From: Ornithinibacter sp.
Lineage (GTDB): Bacteria > Actinomycetota > Actinomycetes > Actinomycetales > Dermatophilaceae
Reading direction: 5' to 3'
Length of the DNA stretch: 64,000 nucleotides
NCBI GenBank assembly: GCA_029266735.1
Contig: JAQSWG010000010.1
Location: 20,291-84,290 of the forward strand
Shown: positions 61,380 to 64,000 of the stretch, piece after piece
Layout of the letters: each line of letters opens with the position of its first letter
Position numbering within the stretch: position 1 is the first letter of the stretch
The notes under the pieces: model-generated
Told to the model about the DNA's origin: nothing
Seen by the model: the letters and a program-made list of their open reading frames with translations, nothing else
The model's database searches: none
Position numbers and translations under genes: made by a program

Positions 61380-61395
61380 GGTACGGGAGTGCCAG

Positions 61396-61401
61396 TAGGG
61401 T
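61396..61401 (+). promoter_or_regulatory. -10 hexamer TAGGGT for the protein kinase gene
   Basis: TAGGGT ends 7 nt before ATG 61409; no SD. Only 29 nt separate it from the divergent HipA-kinase start. Confidence 0.5.
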
Positions 61402-61408
61402 TGCGCGG

Positions 61409-62893
61409 ATGAGCAGTGCGCAGCGACGACTGGCCGGCCGCTACGTCCTCGAGGAGCCCATCGGGCAGGGCGGGATGGGCGAGGTCTGGCGGGGCACCGA
61501 CACCGTGCTCGGCCGCGAGGTCGCGGTGAAGACCATCGACCTGCGCAGGGTTCCCGACGAGACCGGCACGGCGCGCTTCGAGCGGGAGGCCAGGGCGACG
61601 GCGGGCCTCAGCCATCCCGGCGTGGTCACGGTGCACGACAGCGGCGTCGAGGGCGACACGGCATACATCGTCATGGAGCTCCTCCCCGGCCCGAGCCTCG
61701 CCGACCGGATCGCCAAGGGGCCCGTGCCCGTCGAGGAGGTCATCGAGGTCGGGCAGCAGGTGGCGTCCGCGCTCGATGCCGCTCATGCCCGCGGACTGGT
61801 CCACCGGGACATCAAGCCGGCCAACATCGCGTATGCCGGCGACGGCCGGGTCCGCGTGCTCGACTTCGGCATCACCCAGCTCGGCGAGACGCCCGGCTCC
61901 CAGGCACTCACCGCGACCCACACCGTGATGGGAACCGCGGAGTACCTTGCTCCCGAGCAGGCCATGGGGGGACGGGTGGACGGTCGCGCCGACCTCTACG
62001 CGCTGGGGTGCGTGCTCTACGCCCTGCTCGCAGGCCGCCCGCCCTTCCGGGGGCCGACACCGGTCGCCACGATGCTGATGCACGGGCAGGACCCGGTGCC
62101 CGACGTCCGAGGGTTGCGGCCGGAGACCCCGGACTGGCTGGCCGACCTGGTCCACGGGCTGCTCGCCAAGGACCCGGCGGACCGGCCCGCCGGTGCGGCG
62201 TCGGTCGCGGAGGCGCTGGCCGCGCGGGAGTCGGTCGGGGGAATGGCGACGGCAGTGCTGCCGGCGGCCGGTGCGGCCGCGGCCACGCAGCGGTTGGACA
62301 CGGCATCCGCGCCGGCGCCACTGCCGGCCGCCCTTCCGGTGGACCCGGACCCGCGGGACGAGCGTCGCGACCGATCGGCGCTGACGTGGCTGCTGGGGCT
62401 CGTAGCGCTGGCGGCTCTGGGGCTGCTCGCCTGGCAGGTGTTCGGTGTGGGGGACGACCCGGGGCCGACGGCGTCGGACTCGCCGACCCCCACGGCCTCC
62501 TCGCCGGCCGCGGAGACGAGCGAGCCACCTCCGACGACGGCATCCCCCACCCCGACGCCGACTCCCTCGACCACCGAACCATCGCCCACGCCGACCGCGA
62601 ACCCGGCGGATGCCGTCGCGGCGAGCCTCTCCACGTTCTCGGACGAGGTCGACTCGCTCCAGCGTGACGGGGTCATCGACAACGACATCGCCAAGACGCT
62701 CGACGACAGGGTGCGCGACATCCAGCAGGCCCTGCGGGACGACGAGGTGGAGAAGGTCGTCGACGAGAGGGACAAGCTCGTCGAGGAGTACGGCAAGGCG
62801 GTCGATGAAGGTGACATCTCGACGGATGCGGCGCAGCGGCTCGATCCTCTCCTCGCCGATGTCACCGACTCCGTCGACGCCTACGCGGGCTGA
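61409..62893 (+). CDS. Membrane-anchored serine/threonine protein kinase
   Basis: 494 residues. Hanks-type kinase: GQGGMGEVWRG, VAVKTIDL, HRDIKPANIAY, DFG, GTAEYLAPEQAMGG. A juxtamembrane Ala-rich stretch, one transmembrane helix (LTWLLGLVALAALGLLAWQVFG, about 320-341), a Ser/Thr/Pro-rich linker and a ~90-residue helical extracellular domain (VAASLSTFSDEVDSLQRDGV). No PASTA repeats, so it is not PknB itself. Confidence 0.93.
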   Translation: MSSAQRRLAGRYVLEEPIGQGGMGEVWRGTDTVLGREVAVKTIDLRRVPDETGTARFEREARATAGLSHPGVVTVHDSGVEGDTAYIVMELLPGPSLADRIAKGPVPVEEVIEVGQQVASALDAAHARGLVHRDIKPANIAYAGDGRVRVLDFGITQLGETPGSQALTATHTVMGTAEYLAPEQAMGGRVDGRADLYALGCVLYALLAGRPPFRGPTPVATMLMHGQDPVPDVRGLRPETPDWLADLVHGLLAKDPADRPAGAASVAEALAARESVGGMATAVLPAAGAAAATQRLDTASAPAPLPAALPVDPDPRDERRDRSALTWLLGLVALAALGLLAWQVFGVGDDPGPTASDSPTPTASSPAAETSEPPPTTASPTPTPTPSTTEPSPTPTANPADAVAASLSTFSDEVDSLQRDGVIDNDIAKTLDDRVRDIQQALRDDEVEKVVDERDKLVEEYGKAVDEGDISTDAAQRLDPLLADVTDSVDAYAG

Positions 62894-62897
62894 GCAG

Positions 62898-64000
62898 ATG
62901 CGCAACTGGGCCGGCAACGTCGAGTTCGGTGCTGCCCGGGTCGTCGCGCCGACCTCCGTTGCGGAGCTGCAGGAGGTGGTCGCGTCGAGCGGGCTCGTCC
63001 GGGCGGTCGGGACGGGTCATTCCTTCTCGCGGGTCGCCGACACGTCGGGCACGCTGGTCTCCACCCTCGAGCTGGACCTTCCTCTCGAGGCCCTCGGTGA
63101 CGACCGGCTCGTCGTCGTGCCAGGTGGGGCGACGTACGCCCGGCTCACCGCCGCGCTGCACGAGGAGGGCTGGGCCCTGCACAACCTCGGGTCCCTGCCG
63201 CACATCAGCGTCGCCGGGGCCTGCTCGACGGGGACGCATGGGTCGGGCAACACCAACGGCAGCCTCTCGACCGCCGTGGCAGCCGTGGAGCTGGTCCGGG
63301 CGGATGGGGAGCTGGTCCGCTTCTCGGACGCCGACCCGCAGTTTCCAGGAGCCGTGCTCGCCCTGGGGTGCCTGGGAGTGGTCACCCGGCTGTGGCTGCG
63401 GACCGAGCCGGCGTACGAGGTGAGCCAAGTCGTGCACACAGGCGTGCCGTCCGGGCCGCTGCTCGAGCGGCTCGACGAGGTGCTGGCGATGGCGTACAGC
63501 GTCAGTGTGTTCTCGACGTTCTCCGACCGCTCCCGCGTGGACGGCGTCTGGCTGAAGCGCCGCGTGGCGCCTGGCGACGGCCCGGCGCCGTCACTGCTCG
63601 GCGTGCCGCCGGACACGGTGCCCCGGCACCCGGTCCAGGGCATGGACCCGGCGGCGACGACGGCCCAGCTGGGCGAGCGCGGCCCGTGGCACCACCGGCT
63701 GCCCCACTTCCGACCTGAGTTCACGCCGAGCGCGGGGGAGGAGCTGCAGTCGGAGTACTACCTGGGGCGGGAGCACGCGGCTGAGGCGTTCGAGGCGCTG
63801 TCGGCCGTTGGGGACGAGATCGCCCCCGTGCTGCTGGTGTTCGAGATGCGCACGGTCGCCGCAGACGACCTATGGCTCAGCCCTTCCCATGGCCGGGACA
63901 CGGTGACCATGCACTTCACCTGGGTGCACGACTTCGAAGCTGTTCGGCCGGTTCTCGAGGTGGTGGAGGCGGTGTTGGAACGGTTCGACCCGCGCCCTCA
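62898..64000 (+). CDS. FAD-linked oxidase, alditol oxidase/aldonolactone oxidase type (partial)
   Basis: First 367 residues; runs off the right window edge. MRNWAGNVEFGAARVVAPTS, then RAVGTGHSFSRVADTSGTLV (His of GHSF is the usual covalent FAD site in this VAO family) and HISVAGACSTGTHGSGNTNG for pyrophosphate binding. Family includes AldO and L-gulono/D-arabinono-lactone oxidases; substrate undecided. ATG 62898 is 4 nt after the kinase stop. Confidence 0.88.
   Translation, partial: MRNWAGNVEFGAARVVAPTSVAELQEVVASSGLVRAVGTGHSFSRVADTSGTLVSTLELDLPLEALGDDRLVVVPGGATYARLTAALHEEGWALHNLGSLPHISVAGACSTGTHGSGNTNGSLSTAVAAVELVRADGELVRFSDADPQFPGAVLALGCLGVVTRLWLRTEPAYEVSQVVHTGVPSGPLLERLDEVLAMAYSVSVFSTFSDRSRVDGVWLKRRVAPGDGPAPSLLGVPPDTVPRHPVQGMDPAATTAQLGERGPWHHRLPHFRPEFTPSAGEELQSEYYLGREHAAEAFEALSAVGDEIAPVLLVFEMRTVAADDLWLSPSHGRDTVTMHFTWVHDFEAVRPVLEVVEAVLERFDPRP

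Overview
The window is gene-dense, very GC-rich chromosomal DNA of an actinobacterium (Actinomycetota). Evidence for this is the many GTG starts, WhiA, RbpA, OpcA, SufR/SUF, the acVLRF1-type hydrolase, the DUF3099-like protein and InhA-like FabI. Gene content (cyanophycin genes, GlgC/GlgA, no mycolate or mycothiol markers) would fit a Micrococcales lineage such as Intrasporangiaceae/Dermatophilaceae, but that is inference. I see no rRNA, tRNA, CRISPR array, insertion sequence or prophage. No stretch over 300 bases lacks a gene; the longest, 1883-2182, is exactly 300.

Layout. 1-1882 (-): branched-chain amino acid uptake (livH fragment, livK). 2183-2698: Tat-lipoprotein Rieske protein. 2775-7681 (+): overlapping uvrC-rapZ-yvcK-whiA. 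7816-11535 (+): gap-pgk-tpiA-secG-rbpA. 11555-20531 (-): tkt-tal-pgi-zwf-opcA-pgl plus a small DUF3806-like gene, a coupled pentose-phosphate operon. 20671-25746: heme A synthesis (ctaB +, ctaA -) around a small unknown protein and a broken AAA/LuxR regulator. 25788-28882: an ABC-2 exporter pair divergent from psd-pssA. 28930-35546 (+): SUF operon sufR-sufB-sufD-Rieske-sufC-sufS-sufU-sufT. 35557-45301: acVLRF1 hydrolase, zinc peptidase, ABC-F ATPase, ABC exporter, alpha/beta hydrolase, SURF1, MoaA, FabG, FabI. 45384-51350: cyanophycin locus with a Mur ligase-TPR protein, CphA and CphB. 51360-55907: SerB, a frameshifted LLM oxidoreductase, GlgC, GlgA. 55927-64000: ABC ATPase, NfeD/SPFH pair, TSUP transporter, rRNA methyltransferase, DUF3037/HipA-kinase pair, Ser/Thr kinase and the start of an alditol-oxidase-like flavoprotein.

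Three patterns stand out. First, many genes start 6-8 nt downstream of a TAGGGT/TAGGCT-like -10 hexamer and lack an SD sequence, so leaderless transcription appears common. Second, four genes carry indels: a 46-bp tandem duplication in sufD that fuses it to the next gene, a frameshifting deletion in the LuxR regulator, an apparent in-frame deletion in an ABC exporter, and a frameshifting deletion in the LLM gene. They may be assembly collapse or real instability. Third, the cyanophycin locus has an extra CphA-like Mur ligase without ATP-grasp fused to TPR repeats; this is the best candidate for an undescribed component. The HipA-DUF3037 pair is the second.
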